A stretch of 64,000 bases of DNA from Actinomadura sp. 6K520. GTDB lineage: Bacteria; Actinomycetota; Actinomycetes; Streptosporangiales; Streptosporangiaceae. A model generated the notes under the pieces. The model worked only from the letters and a program-made list of their open reading frames with translations, did no database searches and had not been told where the DNA came from. Within the stretch, counting starts at the first letter, position 1. Each line of letters starts with the position of its first letter. The stretch covers positions 62,001 through 126,000 of the forward strand of contig NZ_SMLC01000003.1 of NCBI RefSeq assembly GCF_004349245.1, given 5' to 3'. The translations under genes and the position numbers were made by a program. Of the stretch, positions 45,305 to 54,631 are shown one piece after another.

Positions 45305-45310
45305 ACCGTA
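45305..45310 (-). promoter_or_regulatory. -10 box for leaderless ThDP-enzyme mRNA
   Basis: TACGGT on the minus strand, six bases before the ATG at 45298, which would place the transcription start at the start codon. No ribosome site is present, in keeping with a leaderless transcript. Confidence 0.45.
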
Positions 45311-45311
45311 A

Positions 45312-45325
45312 CAAGCGAGCGCTTG
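45312..45325. promoter_or_regulatory. TetR-type operator palindrome
   Basis: CAAGCG and CGCTTG flank AG in a perfect 14-bp palindrome directly upstream of the -10 box of the ThDP-enzyme gene. A bound repressor would block the promoter. No TetR gene is adjacent, so the regulator would act from elsewhere. Confidence 0.55.
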
Positions 45326-45407
45326 CCCGCACAGTAGTCGTTAGGGTCTTGACGACGTCTGGGCGGACCATGTTGATTGGCGGGAGGCCGACCCCCGGAG
45401 GTGCCCG

Positions 45408-47084
45408 ATGCCGGTCCCGCGTTCGATCCTTGCCAGGCAGGACCTCACCGACCTGGACCTGGACGTCGTCGCCGGAGCGTGGCCGGACGACGTCCGCGGG
45501 CACTTCGTCGTGAGCACCTCCGACCAGCGGACCCGCCCACTGCACGCGTTCTTCGGCGACGGGATCATGGCCAGGCTGTCGCTCACCGCCGGTACCGACG
45601 GCGCGCCCCCCGGCCGGTTCGCCTGGCGCGCCCGCGTCCTCGACACCCCGTCGGTCCGGCTGCGCCGCAAGCGCCCCGACCTGTTCACCGCCGGGCCGGT
45701 CGGCACCGGCTCGCCCTGGGGGTTCGTCAACGCCGCCAACACCGCGCCACTGCCGTGGGGCGACCGGCTCTTCGCCACCTGGGACGCCGGCCGCCCGGTG
45801 GAGGTCGACCCCGTGACCCTGCGGTTCGTCGCCGAGGTCGGGCACCGCGACGACTGGAAACCCGCCATGGACCAGGCCGTCCTGCCGCTCGTCTCGACCA
45901 CCGCCCACCCGGTGGTGGACCCCGAGCGCGACTGCCTGTGGAGCATCAGCCGCGACGTGCTGACCGGCGCCGTCTCCGTCATCGGGTACGACGGGAAGGG
46001 ACCGCGCGTCCGGCGCTGGGAGGTCGAGGGCGCGGTGCTGCCGCAGGCCACGCACACCATCACCCAGACCCGCGACTGGCTCGTCCTCGCCGACACCGCC
46101 TACAAGATCGACCCCGAGGAGGTCTTCGGCGGGGAGCGGACCACCGCGAACAACCCCGACGGGCCCGTGCTGCTCATCCGCAAGGACGACCTCACCCCGG
46201 GGCGCGAAAGCGTCACCTGCAAGCAGTTCCGCATAGCCCCCGAGGTCAACCACTTCTACGCCCGCTACGACGACTCCGACGGCGTCCAGGTCGTGATGGA
46301 GCACAGCGAAGGCGTGGACATCGGAATGTACCTGCGCGAGGACGACATAGACGTCTACGGACGGCCGATCGACCCCGCCCTGCGCGGCATGTACTGCCAC
46401 GGCATGACGCCCGCGCTCACCACCGTCCTGCAGTTCGACCCGGAGAGCGGCCAGGTGCGGGAGCGTGCACGTGCCAGCGACCCGGAGCGGTGGTGGCAGG
46501 CCGAGCTGTCCGCCATCGACTGGAGCATCGAGGGCCAGACCGACCCAACCCGGCACCACCTCATCTACCTGGGCTTCCACCCCGAGGCCATCAACCAGCG
46601 GGCCCTGCGCAACTACGAGGGCCGCGTAGACCCCTCGCTGTTCCCCGCGGAGGAGACCCCGGCCGTCCTCGTCACCCACGACCGCGAAGACCTCAAGGCC
46701 CTGTCCGAATGGACGTTCGCACTGGACGACTACCCGACGTCCCCGTCGTTCGTTCCACGCGGCCGGGGCGGCAGCCGCTACGCGGGCACGAACCCCGGCG
46801 GGCACGAGGGATACCTGGTCGTGGCCGTCCACAACGACGACCGGTTCCGCGTGGAGCTGTTCGACGCCTCCGACGTGGGGCGCGGCCCCATCGCCGTACT
46901 GGCCCCGCCCAACGGCACGACAATGCCGTTCCTGATCCACTCGGCGTGGATGCCCGAAGCCCGCCCGGCCCCCGACCTGGAGCGCCACCGCTTCGCCGAC
47001 GACCTGGACGCCCGCCTCGACCAACTGGACCCCGACCTCGCCGCCACGGCCCGCGAGGTCGCCGCCGACCTCGACGCCCGCTAG
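45408..47084 (+). CDS. Carotenoid oxygenase (CCD/RPE65 family)
   Basis: 558 residues, a beta-propeller Fe(II) dioxygenase. Four histidine-bearing motifs expected for iron binding are seen: STTAHPVVD, LPQATHTITQTRDW, EVNHFYARYDD and MPFLIHSAWMP. CCDs cleave double bonds of carotenoids, apocarotenoids or stilbenes. No carotenoid biosynthetic genes are in the window, so the substrate is open. GGAGG precedes the ATG by about six bases. Divergent from the ThDP-enzyme gene. Confidence 0.88.
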   Translation: MPVPRSILARQDLTDLDLDVVAGAWPDDVRGHFVVSTSDQRTRPLHAFFGDGIMARLSLTAGTDGAPPGRFAWRARVLDTPSVRLRRKRPDLFTAGPVGTGSPWGFVNAANTAPLPWGDRLFATWDAGRPVEVDPVTLRFVAEVGHRDDWKPAMDQAVLPLVSTTAHPVVDPERDCLWSISRDVLTGAVSVIGYDGKGPRVRRWEVEGAVLPQATHTITQTRDWLVLADTAYKIDPEEVFGGERTTANNPDGPVLLIRKDDLTPGRESVTCKQFRIAPEVNHFYARYDDSDGVQVVMEHSEGVDIGMYLREDDIDVYGRPIDPALRGMYCHGMTPALTTVLQFDPESGQVRERARASDPERWWQAELSAIDWSIEGQTDPTRHHLIYLGFHPEAINQRALRNYEGRVDPSLFPAEETPAVLVTHDREDLKALSEWTFALDDYPTSPSFVPRGRGGSRYAGTNPGGHEGYLVVAVHNDDRFRVELFDASDVGRGPIAVLAPPNGTTMPFLIHSAWMPEARPAPDLERHRFADDLDARLDQLDPDLAATAREVAADLDAR

Positions 47085-47089
47085 CCCGG

Positions 47090-47116
47090 GTTCGCCGGTT
47101 CGCCGACCCGGCGAAC
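47090..47116. terminator. Hairpin between convergent genes
   Basis: GTTCGCCGG and CCGGCGAAC form perfect 9-bp arms around a 9-nt loop, just after the carotenoid oxygenase stop and before the convergent lipoprotein gene stop. Confidence 0.7.
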
Positions 47117-47131
47117 GTTCGTGGACGCCGC

Positions 47132-47929
47132 TCAGTCCAGGTCGCCGCAGGAGGACTCGCCGGGAAGGAGCGGGCGCAGGCGGACGGAGTACGTCGTCCC
47201 CTCGCTGCGCCACGCGGTCCCCGGGCGGGTCTCGGGGACCTTCGCCGAGGGGGCCAGCGTGCAGATGCCGCCCGCCGCCCGCACGCCGTCGCCGAGCGGG
47301 CCGAGCGGCCACGGCCTCGCGGTTCCGCCCCCGGTGATCTCACCCGCGAGGACCGCCGTCCGCTCCGGCGTGTACGGCCCCGGCGGGGCGGCCTGGTCGT
47401 CCGCGGGCCAACCGTCCGGGTCGAGGTGCTTGAGGAACATCGCCTCCCCGCTGCCCGGCCACCCCGGCTCGATGATCCTGGTCGTCGCGTCGCCCATCGT
47501 GACGACGGTGACGACCGCGTCCGCGATCTGGTCGGAGCCGACCGTGTGGGAGCGGTCGAAACCGGCCGCGCGGGCCCCGTCCAGCAGCCGCCGGAGCGCC
47601 CGCGGCTTCAGGCGGTACTGGGTGAGTTCCCGGTCCGGCGGCCGGCTGCCCGGCCGCTCGGCGGCGGCGATCGCGCGTCCCGAGGAGTAGAGGGAGAACT
47701 CGGGGAGGCTTCCCGGGCCGCCGATGCCCGCGATGCCGCCCGTCTTGCGCCACCGCAGCACGAGCCGCTCACCCACCGGTTCCCCGGGCGCGGACCGGGA
47801 CGCGGTCGGCGTGGCGGAGGGAGGCGGCGGCCCGGACGTCTCCGAGCCGCCGCATGAGGTCAGGGCCGTGCAGGACACCACGGCCGCGCAGGCGAGCACC
47901 GGGACCCGCCGGAGGTACGGACCGGCCAT
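47132..47929 (-). CDS. Predicted lipoprotein of unknown function
   Basis: 265 residues. The N-terminus is a lipoprotein signal peptide (YLRRVPVLACAAVVSCTALTSC) with the lipobox LTSC, Cys26 becoming the lipidated residue, followed by a Ser/Pro/Thr linker. The rest is a soluble domain with no family I know, containing one pair of cysteines near the C-terminus (GICTL, SSCGDLD). An upstream in-frame extension overlaps the divergent bioD promoter and is unlikely to be coding. Confidence 0.75.
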   Translation of the reverse strand: MAGPYLRRVPVLACAAVVSCTALTSCGGSETSGPPPPSATPTASRSAPGEPVGERLVLRWRKTGGIAGIGGPGSLPEFSLYSSGRAIAAAERPGSRPPDRELTQYRLKPRALRRLLDGARAAGFDRSHTVGSDQIADAVVTVVTMGDATTRIIEPGWPGSGEAMFLKHLDPDGWPADDQAAPPGPYTPERTAVLAGEITGGGTARPWPLGPLGDGVRAAGGICTLAPSAKVPETRPGTAWRSEGTTYSVRLRPLLPGESSCGDLD

Positions 47930-48036
47930 GGGGGTTGGACGGGCCGCCGCCCCACCGGGTTCCACGGCGCCGCCGGTACAAAGTCGGCCGCCGAAGACTG
48001 TGGGATCCGGTGACGTACCGCCCCGCGGCCCCGCGC

Positions 48037-48042
48037 TAGTGT
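48037..48042 (+). promoter_or_regulatory. -10 box for leaderless bioD mRNA
   Basis: TAGTGT, eight bases before the GTG start of bioD with no ribosome site between. Spacing fits initiation at or next to the start codon. Confidence 0.45.
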
Positions 48043-48050
48043 GCCGCCTT

Positions 48051-48776
48051 GTGAGTGTGCTCGTGGTCACCGGGACGTGTACGGGCGTGGGCAAGACCGT
48101 CGTCACCGCGGCGCTGGCCGCGGTCGCCGCCACGCGCGACGCGTCCGTCGCCGTCGTCAAACCCGGGCAGACCGGCGTCCGCGCCGGCGAGCCCGGCGAC
48201 CTCGACGCGGTCCGGCGCCTCGCGGGCCTCGACGACGTCCACGAGTTCGCCCGCTTCCCCGACCCGCTGTCGCCCGCCGCCGCGGCCCGCCGCGCCGGCG
48301 TCCCGCCCGTCCGGCTGCCGGAGGTGGCCGAGCGCGTCCGGGACCTGTCCGGCGACCGGCGGCTGGTGCTGATCGAGGGCGCGGGCGGCCTCCTCGTCCG
48401 CTACGACGACGAGGGCAACACGATCGCGGACCTCGCCCGCTGGCTGGGCGCCGCCGCCGTCGTCGTGACCCGCCCCGGCCTCGGCACCCTCAACCACACC
48501 GCCCTCACGCTGGAGGCGATGGCGCACCGCGGCGTGCAGCTCGCCGGCGTCGTCATCGGCGAGTGGCCGGCCGACCCCGACCTCGCGATGCGCAGCAACA
48601 TCCGCGACCTGGAGACCATCGCGGCCCGGCCGCTGGCGGGCGCGCTGCCCGCGGGCGCGGGCGCGCTGGACCCGGCGGAGTTCCTCCTGGCCGCGCACCG
48701 CGGCCTGGCCCCCTCGTTCGGCGGCGCCTTCGACGCCGCCGCCTTCCGCGACACCTTCGGCCCCGACAAGGAGTAG
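48051..48776 (+). CDS. bioD: Dethiobiotin synthetase
   Basis: 241 residues. P-loop GTCTGVGKT at the N-terminus, the substrate-carbamate region VKPGQTG, and LIEGAGGLLVRYDDEGNTIADLA. The enzyme makes dethiobiotin from 7,8-diaminopelargonate, CO2 and ATP. It is three bases from bioB, with which it forms an operon. bioF lies 3 kb away on the other strand, and bioA is not in the window. The GTG start is probably leaderless. Confidence 0.93.
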   Translation: MSVLVVTGTCTGVGKTVVTAALAAVAATRDASVAVVKPGQTGVRAGEPGDLDAVRRLAGLDDVHEFARFPDPLSPAAAARRAGVPPVRLPEVAERVRDLSGDRRLVLIEGAGGLLVRYDDEGNTIADLARWLGAAAVVVTRPGLGTLNHTALTLEAMAHRGVQLAGVVIGEWPADPDLAMRSNIRDLETIAARPLAGALPAGAGALDPAEFLLAAHRGLAPSFGGAFDAAAFRDTFGPDKE

Positions 48777-48779
48777 GAC

Positions 48780-49775
48780 GTGACAGACATCCTCGACGTA
48801 GCCCGCCGCCAGGTGCTGGACGAGGGCAGGGGCCTGTCCGCCGGCCAGGTCCTCGAATGCCTGACCCTCCCCGACGACCGGCTGGAGGACCTGCTCGCGC
48901 TCGCCCACGAGGTCCGGATGCGCTGGTGCGGGCCGGAGGTCGAGGTCGAGGGGATCGTGTCGCTGAAGACCGGCGGCTGCCCGGAGGACTGCCACTTCTG
49001 CTCGCAGTCCGGCAAGTTCGAGTCGCCCGTCCGCGCGGTGTGGCTGAACATCCCCCAGCTGGTCGAGGCGGCGAAGGAGACCGCGAAGACCGGCGCGACC
49101 GAGTTCTGCATCGTCGCGGCCGTCCGCGGCCCCGACGAACGCCTCATGGCACAGGTCCGCGACGGCATCAGGGCCATCAACGACGCCGTCGAGATCAACA
49201 TCGCGTGCTCGCTCGGGATGCTCACCCAGGAGCAGGTGGACGAACTGACCGCGATGGGCGTCCACCGCTACAACCACAACCTGGAGACGGCCCGCTCCCA
49301 CTTCCCGAACGTGGTCACCACCCACTCGTGGGAGGAGCGCTGGGAGACCCTCCGCATGGTCAAGGAGGCCGGAATGGAGGTGTGCTGCGGCGGCATCGTC
49401 GGGATGGGCGAGACCATCGAGCAGCGCGCCGAGTTCGCCGGCCAGCTCGCCGAGCTGGAGCCCGACGAGGTTCCGCTGAACTTCCTGGCGCCCCGCCCCG
49501 GCACCCCGTTCGCCGACCTCCCGCTGGTCGAGGGCACGGAGGCGCTGAAGACGATCGCCGCGTTCCGCCTCGCCCTGCCCCGCACCATCCTCCGCTACGC
49601 CGGAGGCCGCGAACTCACCCTCGGCGACCTCGGCACCCGCGAAGGCATGCTCGGCGGCATCAACGCCATCATCGTCGGCAACTACCTGACCACCCTGGGC
49701 CGCCCGGCGGAGCAGGACCTCGAACTCCTCACAGACCTACAAATGCCCATCAAGGCCCTAAGTCAGACCCTGTAG
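48780..49775 (+). CDS. bioB: Biotin synthase
   Basis: 331 residues. The radical SAM cluster is C67-x3-C71-x2-C74 in [20 protein letters not shown]. Further conserved cysteines (IACSLG, EVCCGGI) supply the auxiliary cluster that donates sulfur to dethiobiotin. The SAM-binding [28 protein letters not shown] region is present in two parts. In mycobacteria this type of BioB depends on the small protein BsaP, often encoded next to it; here no bsaP follows, and the only BsaP-like module is fused to the carboxylase at 41.6 kb. Confidence 0.96.
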   Translation: MTDILDVARRQVLDEGRGLSAGQVLECLTLPDDRLEDLLALAHEVRMRWCGPEVEVEGIVSLKTGGCPEDCHFCSQSGKFESPVRAVWLNIPQLVEAAKETAKTGATEFCIVAAVRGPDERLMAQVRDGIRAINDAVEINIACSLGMLTQEQVDELTAMGVHRYNHNLETARSHFPNVVTTHSWEERWETLRMVKEAGMEVCCGGIVGMGETIEQRAEFAGQLAELEPDEVPLNFLAPRPGTPFADLPLVEGTEALKTIAAFRLALPRTILRYAGGRELTLGDLGTREGMLGGINAIIVGNYLTTLGRPAEQDLELLTDLQMPIKALSQTL

Positions 49776-50088
49776 GCTCCGGCCGCTCGTCCCCCAGGTC
49801 CTCCGATTCGGCCAGGCGTCGGTTCGCCTCCCATTCCACGCGGAGCTGTTCCGATCTCTCCTTGGCCTCCTCGGCCAGGACCCAGAAAGGCCGTGGGGGC
49901 TCGGCCCGAGGCGACTCCTGAATGGGGGGACGAGGTGCTCCGTCGATGCAGATATTGCCGCCGATGATCTCTACCTTGGCGCCTTCCTCTGCGTTGACGT
50001 ACTCCCAAAGCTCGCCGCTCTGCCAGAGGTTGATCGGCTTGTCCGGAAGTTCGATGCAATAGAACTGCCGTACGAGGTAGTAGGCCAT
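49750..50088 (-). CDS. Short Uma2-like N-terminal domain protein
   Basis: 112 residues. The segment [20 protein letters not shown] plus [11 protein letters not shown] aligns with the N-terminal strand region of the Uma2 protein encoded just upstream (YALWARGELDDFLHLPEGSR, AEIIGGEIVVS). The rest of the Uma2 nuclease fold is missing and replaced by a Pro/Glu-rich tail. GGAGGG lies seven bases before the ATG. It overlaps the 3' end of bioB by 26 bp in opposite orientation. It may be a shortened paralogue or an inhibitor-like partner. Confidence 0.6.
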   Translation of the reverse strand: MAYYLVRQFYCIELPDKPINLWQSGELWEYVNAEEGAKVEIIGGNICIDGAPRPPIQESPRAEPPRPFWVLAEEAKERSEQLRVEWEANRRLAESEDLGDERPEPTGSDLGP

Positions 50089-50090
50089 AT

Positions 50091-50756
50091 TCAGGCCCTC
50101 CACGGCTTCCAGCCGTTGGTGTTGATCGCGACGTTGAAGGGCTCGGGTAGATGGATCGTCGCGCCGAAGTCCCAGGACTCTCGGTGCAGGTACGCGCTGG
50201 AGCCCTGGTCGGGGATCGAGTAGAGCGTCGTGCTCGCGACCTTCGGGTCCCGGTCGACGAGGAGGTAGTACGGGATTCCGACCCGAGCGTACCCCCACCA
50301 CTTGGTCGGCTTGCGCAGGTTCCTGTCTTGGCTCGGCGCCCTGTCGTAGATGGCCAGGTTCTTGGAGGTGACCTCCACGACCATTTCGATTTCGTCCGGG
50401 CTCAGGTTTACCTCTTCGGCCTCTCCTGCGGCCTCGAATACGCTTTCTTCTGCCACGATCAGGTCGGGGACGTAACCTTGCTCGAAGCTCACGAGGTTCA
50501 CGGTCATGACCTGTCGAGTGGTCCACGGGTAGGTCTTATCCGTGAACCTGGCCCTGTCGATCGCACTGGAGATGCGGTAAACGATATTTCCGTGGGCGAC
50601 GACGGGGGTGGGGGACACGACGATCTCTCCTCCGATGATCTCGGCCCGAGAGCCCTCGGGTAGGTGGAGGAAGTCGTCGAGTTCACCCCTCGCCCAGAGG
50701 GCGTAGGGCGTATCTGGAAGGGCTGCCTGGTAGGAGGGCAGCGTTTGGATGGTCAC
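50091..50756 (-). CDS. Uma2-family (DUF820) putative endonuclease
   Basis: About 221 residues of the Uma2/DUF820 restriction-endonuclease-like fold: AEIIGGEIVVSPTPVVAHGNIVYRIS, the PDLIVAEESVFE strand and the MVVEVTSKNLAIYDRAPSQDRNLRKPTKWWGYARVGIPYYLLVD core (in parts), which holds the PD-...-E-x-K-like acidic residues. These genes are greatly expanded in actinomycetes and their role is poorly known. GTG 50756 (AAGGA upstream) and GTG 50777 are both possible starts. Followed two bases later by the short Uma2-like gene. Confidence 0.83.
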   Translation of the reverse strand: MTIQTLPSYQAALPDTPYALWARGELDDFLHLPEGSRAEIIGGEIVVSPTPVVAHGNIVYRISSAIDRARFTDKTYPWTTRQVMTVNLVSFEQGYVPDLIVAEESVFEAAGEAEEVNLSPDEIEMVVEVTSKNLAIYDRAPSQDRNLRKPTKWWGYARVGIPYYLLVDRDPKVASTTLYSIPDQGSSAYLHRESWDFGATIHLPEPFNVAINTNGWKPWRA

Positions 50757-50881
50757 GTTCGGCGATCCTTCCCTCACGATCTGCTCCAGTCATCGTAGGG
50801 GAACGTGTGTTCGGTCCGTGCGTGAAACGTCGCACTCCGTCATGGTTCTGTGGTCGTGGCCGTCACGCGCCTGCGTGAAGG

Positions 50882-51685
50882 CTAGCGGCGGAGGCGGGTG
50901 ATGAACTTGTAGCGGTCGCCTCGGTAGAGGGACTGGGCCCATTCGACGGGCTGGCCGGTGGTGTCGAAGGCGTGGCGGGAGAGCAGGAGCATGGGGAGGC
51001 CGACGTCCACGCCGAGGAGCTGCGCGTCGTGGGGGGTGGCGAGGACGGTCTCGATGGTCTCCTCGGCCTCGGTCAGGTGGACGTCGTAGGCCGTGGCGAG
51101 CGTCTCGTACAGGGAGCGGTGGCGGGGGAGCTCGCGGCGCAGGCCGGGGAAGCGGCGGGCGGGGAGGTGCGAGGTGTCGATCGACATGGGCTCGCCGTCG
51201 GCGAGGCGGAGGCGGTGGACGCGCAGGACCCGGCCGCCGGGGCGGATGCACAGGAGGGTCGCCAGGCGCTCGTCGGCGCTGACGTAGCCGGCCTCCAGGA
51301 TGCGGGTCTCGGGGCGCAGCCCGTGGTGCCGCATGTCCTCGGTGTAGCTGACGAGCTGGAGCTCCTGCGACACCTTCGGTTTGGCGACGAAGGTGCCCTT
51401 GCCCTGGATGCGCTGCAGCCGGCCTTCCACGACGAGCTCGGCGAGGGCCTGGCGGACGGTGGTGCGGGACGTCTCGTACTTCTCGGCGAGGGTCCGCTCG
51501 GGGGGCAGCGGGCTGCCCGGCGGAAGCGACTGGATCAGCTCCACCAGCAGCTCTTTGAGCTTGTAGTACTTCGGGATGCGGGGGGCCTGGTTCGGGTGGC
51601 GCTTACCGACGCCGCCGAGTGAGGCCCGGTCGAATCCGTGCTCGAATCCACCCCCGTGCCGGGGCCCGCCCCTGACCTCCGTCAC
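50882..51685 (-). CDS. dasR: DasR-like GntR/HutC regulator (UTRA domain)
   Basis: 267 residues. The winged helix is VPKYY-type: [60 protein letters not shown]. The UTRA domain follows ([51 protein letters not shown]). Nearly every segment resembles Streptomyces DasR, the N-acetylglucosamine-responsive global regulator, as I remember it. GTG start with GAGGAG upstream. No GlcNAc uptake genes are close and I saw no DasR-type site here. The Gly/His-rich N-terminal extension is longer than usual. Confidence 0.8.
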   Translation of the reverse strand: MTEVRGGPRHGGGFEHGFDRASLGGVGKRHPNQAPRIPKYYKLKELLVELIQSLPPGSPLPPERTLAEKYETSRTTVRQALAELVVEGRLQRIQGKGTFVAKPKVSQELQLVSYTEDMRHHGLRPETRILEAGYVSADERLATLLCIRPGGRVLRVHRLRLADGEPMSIDTSHLPARRFPGLRRELPRHRSLYETLATAYDVHLTEAEETIETVLATPHDAQLLGVDVGLPMLLLSRHAFDTTGQPVEWAQSLYRGDRYKFITRLRR

Positions 51686-51722
51686 GGCATCTCCTCACGT
51701 TCATCACCGGTTCTCCCCGATG

Positions 51723-52895
51723 TTATGCGTGCAGACTACGGGCGGTAGAGGACGCCACTTCGGCCAGGGCCGTCCCGAGGCGTGTGAGGTCCGCCTCGCC
51801 CAGCGTGGCGCGTGCGGTGAGGCGCAGGCAGGCGCGGCCCTTGGGCACCGACGGCGGGCGGAAGCAGCCGACGCGAAGCCCGTGCTCGGCGCAGGTCGCG
51901 GCCGCGCGGACGGCGGCGTGCGGCTCGCCGAGGTACACCGGGACGACGGCCGCGGCGGGCTCGGCGGTCTCCAGGCCGGAACCGGCCGCGAGCGCGGCGA
52001 TGCGCCGGGCGCGGTCGCGGGCGCGGGACGGCAGGCCGGGGTCGGCTTCGAGGACGTCGAGCGCGGCGAGCGCGGCGCCGGCGGCGGGCGGGTTCAGGCC
52101 GGTGTCGAAGATGAACGACCGGCCGGTGTCGACGAGGGTGTCGATGATCTCGGGCGCGCCGAGGACCGCGCCGCCCTGGGCCGCGAGCGACTTCGACAGC
52201 GTGAGGGTGAGGACCACGTCCGGTTCGCCCGCGAGGCCGGCGGCGTGCGCGGCGCCCCGGCCGCCGTCGCCGACGACGCCGAGCGCGTGCGCCTCGTCGA
52301 TCACCAGCAGCGCGCCGTGCGCCCGCGCGGCGCGGTGGAGGGCGCCCAGCGGCGCGAGGTCGCCGTCCACGGAGAACACGGCGTCGGTGACGACGACGGC
52401 CTCGTCCTCGTCGCGTTCGGCCAGCGCCCGCTCGACGGCGGCGGCGTCGCGGTGCGGGACGATCGCGACCCGGGACCGCGACAGGCGGCACGCGTCCACG
52501 ATGGAGGCATGGTTGACCTGGTCGGAGACGACGAGCGTGCCGGGCCCGGCGAGGGCGGTGACGGCGCCGAGGTTGGCGAGGAAGCCGGAGGAGAAGACGA
52601 GCCCGGCGGCGCTGCCGGTGAACGCGGCGAGCCGACGGTCCAGTTCGGCGTGCAGCTCGGTGGTCCCGGTGACGAGGCGCGACCCGGTGGAGCCGGTGCC
52701 CCACGCGCGGGCCGCGGCGACGGCCCCCTCGATCAGCCGCGGGTCGCCGGCGAGCCCGAGGTAGTCGTTGGACGCGAGGTCGGCGGGGCCGTCCGGACCG
52801 CCGGGGCGGGGGCGCAGCGTCCGGCGCAGCCCGGCCTCGGCGCGCCGCGCGGCCGCGTCCCGGAATCTGGCCAGGGGGTCTCGTCCTGCGGTCAT
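51723..52895 (-). CDS. bioF: 8-amino-7-oxononanoate synthase
   Basis: 390 residues of the alpha-oxoamine synthase family (PLP). Motifs: ASNDYLGLAGDPRL, GTGSTGSRLVTGTTELH, the PLP-stacking NHASIVDACRLS, VIDEAHALGVVGDGGRG and the Schiff-base lysine in TLTLSKSLAAQGG. It condenses pimeloyl-CoA or -ACP with alanine in biotin synthesis. The gene is separate from bioDB and on the other strand, next to the DasR-like gene. Start taken at ATG 52895, since an upstream in-frame extension is proline/glycine-rich shadow sequence. Confidence 0.92.
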   Translation of the reverse strand: MTAGRDPLARFRDAAARRAEAGLRRTLRPRPGGPDGPADLASNDYLGLAGDPRLIEGAVAAARAWGTGSTGSRLVTGTTELHAELDRRLAAFTGSAAGLVFSSGFLANLGAVTALAGPGTLVVSDQVNHASIVDACRLSRSRVAIVPHRDAAAVERALAERDEDEAVVVTDAVFSVDGDLAPLGALHRAARAHGALLVIDEAHALGVVGDGGRGAAHAAGLAGEPDVVLTLTLSKSLAAQGGAVLGAPEIIDTLVDTGRSFIFDTGLNPPAAGAALAALDVLEADPGLPSRARDRARRIAALAAGSGLETAEPAAAVVPVYLGEPHAAVRAAATCAEHGLRVGCFRPPSVPKGRACLRLTARATLGEADLTRLGTALAEVASSTARSLHA

Positions 52896-52969
52896 GCGGG
52901 AATCCTGCCAGGCCCCGCCGGGGCCGGGGGCGTGGCCCCGCACCGAACCGCATCGGCGATGATGGTGGC

Positions 52970-54631
52970 GTGCCTACCTTGGCGGATCTCGTCCGCGATC
53001 ACAGCGACCTCACCGAGGCCGACCTGGAGTGGCTGCACGCGCTGGTGTCCGACTGGCAGCTCCTCGCCGACCTGTCCTTCGCCGACCTGCTGCTCTGGGT
53101 GCCGCTGCGGTCGGCGGCCGCGCTGCCCGCCGAGGCGGCGGCCCGCGCGGGGCGCGGCCAGCGCGGCGCGCTCGACGCGGGCGCGACCGTGCCGGGCTGG
53201 GTGGCGATCGCGCAGATGCGCCCGACGACCGGCCCGACCGCCTACCCGGAGGACCTCGTCGGCAAGGTCGTCCGGACGGGACGCCGCGGCCTGATCGACG
53301 TGGCGTGGCGGGAGGGGCGCATCGTCCGGGAGGGCGACCCCGAGTGGGGCAGCGGCATCCCCGTCCGGGAGGAGTCGATCCCGGTGCGGCGCGGAGCCAA
53401 GATCCTCGGCGTGATCCAGCGCAGCACCAATCTCAGCTCGGCCCGCACCCCCAGCCGGCTGGAGCTGACCTACCTGCAGAGCGCCAGCGACCTCGCGACG
53501 ATGATCTCCGAGGGGCGGTTCCCGGTGCCGGGGGAGGAGCCGAACATGGTCCGCTCGCCGCGTGTCGGCGACGGGCTGATGCGGCTGGACCGCTCGGGCC
53601 GGGTCACCTACGCCAGCCCCAACGCGCAGTCGGCCTACCGGCGGCTCGGCTACCCGGCCGACCTGGTCGGCGAGTCGCTCGGCCAGATCACCGCGGACCT
53701 GTGCGACACGGGCGAGCCGATGGAGGAGGCGCTGAGCGTCGTCCTGTCCGGCCGGGCGCCCCGCGAGGTGGAGGTCGAGTCACGCGGGTCGATCATGCAG
53801 CTGCGGACGATCCCGCTGGTCGTCGGGGGGACGCGGATCGGCGCGGTCGTACTGTGCCGCGACGTGACCGAGCTGCGCTGGCGCGACCGGGAACTGCTGA
53901 CCAAGGACGCCACCATCCGGGAGATCCACCACCGGGTGAAGAACAACCTGCAGACGGTCGCGGCGCTGCTGCGGCTCCAGGCCCGGCGGCTGCAGATCCC
54001 GGAGGGCCGGGCCGCGCTGGACGAGGCGGTCCGGCGCGTGGGGTCCATAGCGATCGTGCACGAGACGCTGTCGCACACCCCCGACGAGCTGATCGACTTC
54101 GACGACATCGCCGACCGGGTGATCACGATGGCGGCGGAGGTGTCCACCCCCGAGACCAGGGTGGCGCCGAAGCGGACCGGGAGCTTCGGCGTCCTGCCCG
54201 CCGAGGTCGCGACGCCGCTGGCGATGGCGCTCACCGAACTCCTCCAGAACGCCCTGGAGCACGGCCTGGTGAACCGCTTCGGCACGCTGGAGGTCATCGC
54301 CCACCGCTACGGCGAGGGCGAGGTGCGCGACCGGGGCGGCGTGGAGGTCTGGGGAGAATGGCCGGAGGCCGGCGACCACGAGTCCCGCGGGACGCCCGCC
54401 GCCGACACCGGGGAACCCACCGGACGCCGCCTGGTCACGACCATCACCGACGACGGCGTCGGCCTCCCCGCCGACTTCGACGTGGAGGGCACCGACAGCC
54501 TCGGCCTGCAGATCGTCCGCACCCTGATCGTCGGAGAACTGGGCGGCCGCCTGGACTTCACTCCCCGCCCCGGGGGCGGCACCGAGGTGACGGTCGACAT
54601 CCCCCTGGACCACACCCACCGGCGTGTTTGA
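52970..54631 (+). CDS. pdtaS: PdtaS-like sensor histidine kinase (GAF-PAS-HisKA_2)
   Basis: 553 residues, soluble. A GAF-like domain (about 40-185), a PAS domain (about 198-300, GLMRLDRSGRVTYASPNAQSAY), then HisKA_2 with REIHHRVKNNLQTVAALLRL (His320/321) and an HWE/HATPase domain (ALTELLQNALEHGL; DDGVGLPADFD). This is the architecture of PdtaS, which phosphorylates the RNA-binding antiterminator PdtaR; PdtaR is not in the window. It lies tail to tail with whiB1, as in mycobacteria. GTG start, possibly leaderless (GATGAT six bases upstream). Confidence 0.9.
   Translation: MPTLADLVRDHSDLTEADLEWLHALVSDWQLLADLSFADLLLWVPLRSAAALPAEAAARAGRGQRGALDAGATVPGWVAIAQMRPTTGPTAYPEDLVGKVVRTGRRGLIDVAWREGRIVREGDPEWGSGIPVREESIPVRRGAKILGVIQRSTNLSSARTPSRLELTYLQSASDLATMISEGRFPVPGEEPNMVRSPRVGDGLMRLDRSGRVTYASPNAQSAYRRLGYPADLVGESLGQITADLCDTGEPMEEALSVVLSGRAPREVEVESRGSIMQLRTIPLVVGGTRIGAVVLCRDVTELRWRDRELLTKDATIREIHHRVKNNLQTVAALLRLQARRLQIPEGRAALDEAVRRVGSIAIVHETLSHTPDELIDFDDIADRVITMAAEVSTPETRVAPKRTGSFGVLPAEVATPLAMALTELLQNALEHGLVNRFGTLEVIAHRYGEGEVRDRGGVEVWGEWPEAGDHESRGTPAADTGEPTGRRLVTTITDDGVGLPADFDVEGTDSLGLQIVRTLIVGELGGRLDFTPRPGGGTEVTVDIPLDHTHRRV

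Noticed and set aside
45276-47857. Long frames on both strands over the carotenoid oxygenase gene
   Set aside because: No domain, no ribosome site; the sense frame carries the iron-binding motifs.
50882-52895. DasR operator (dre site) near the DasR-like gene or bioF
   Set aside because: I found no ACTGGTCTAGACCACT-like sequence in the short intergenic gaps.
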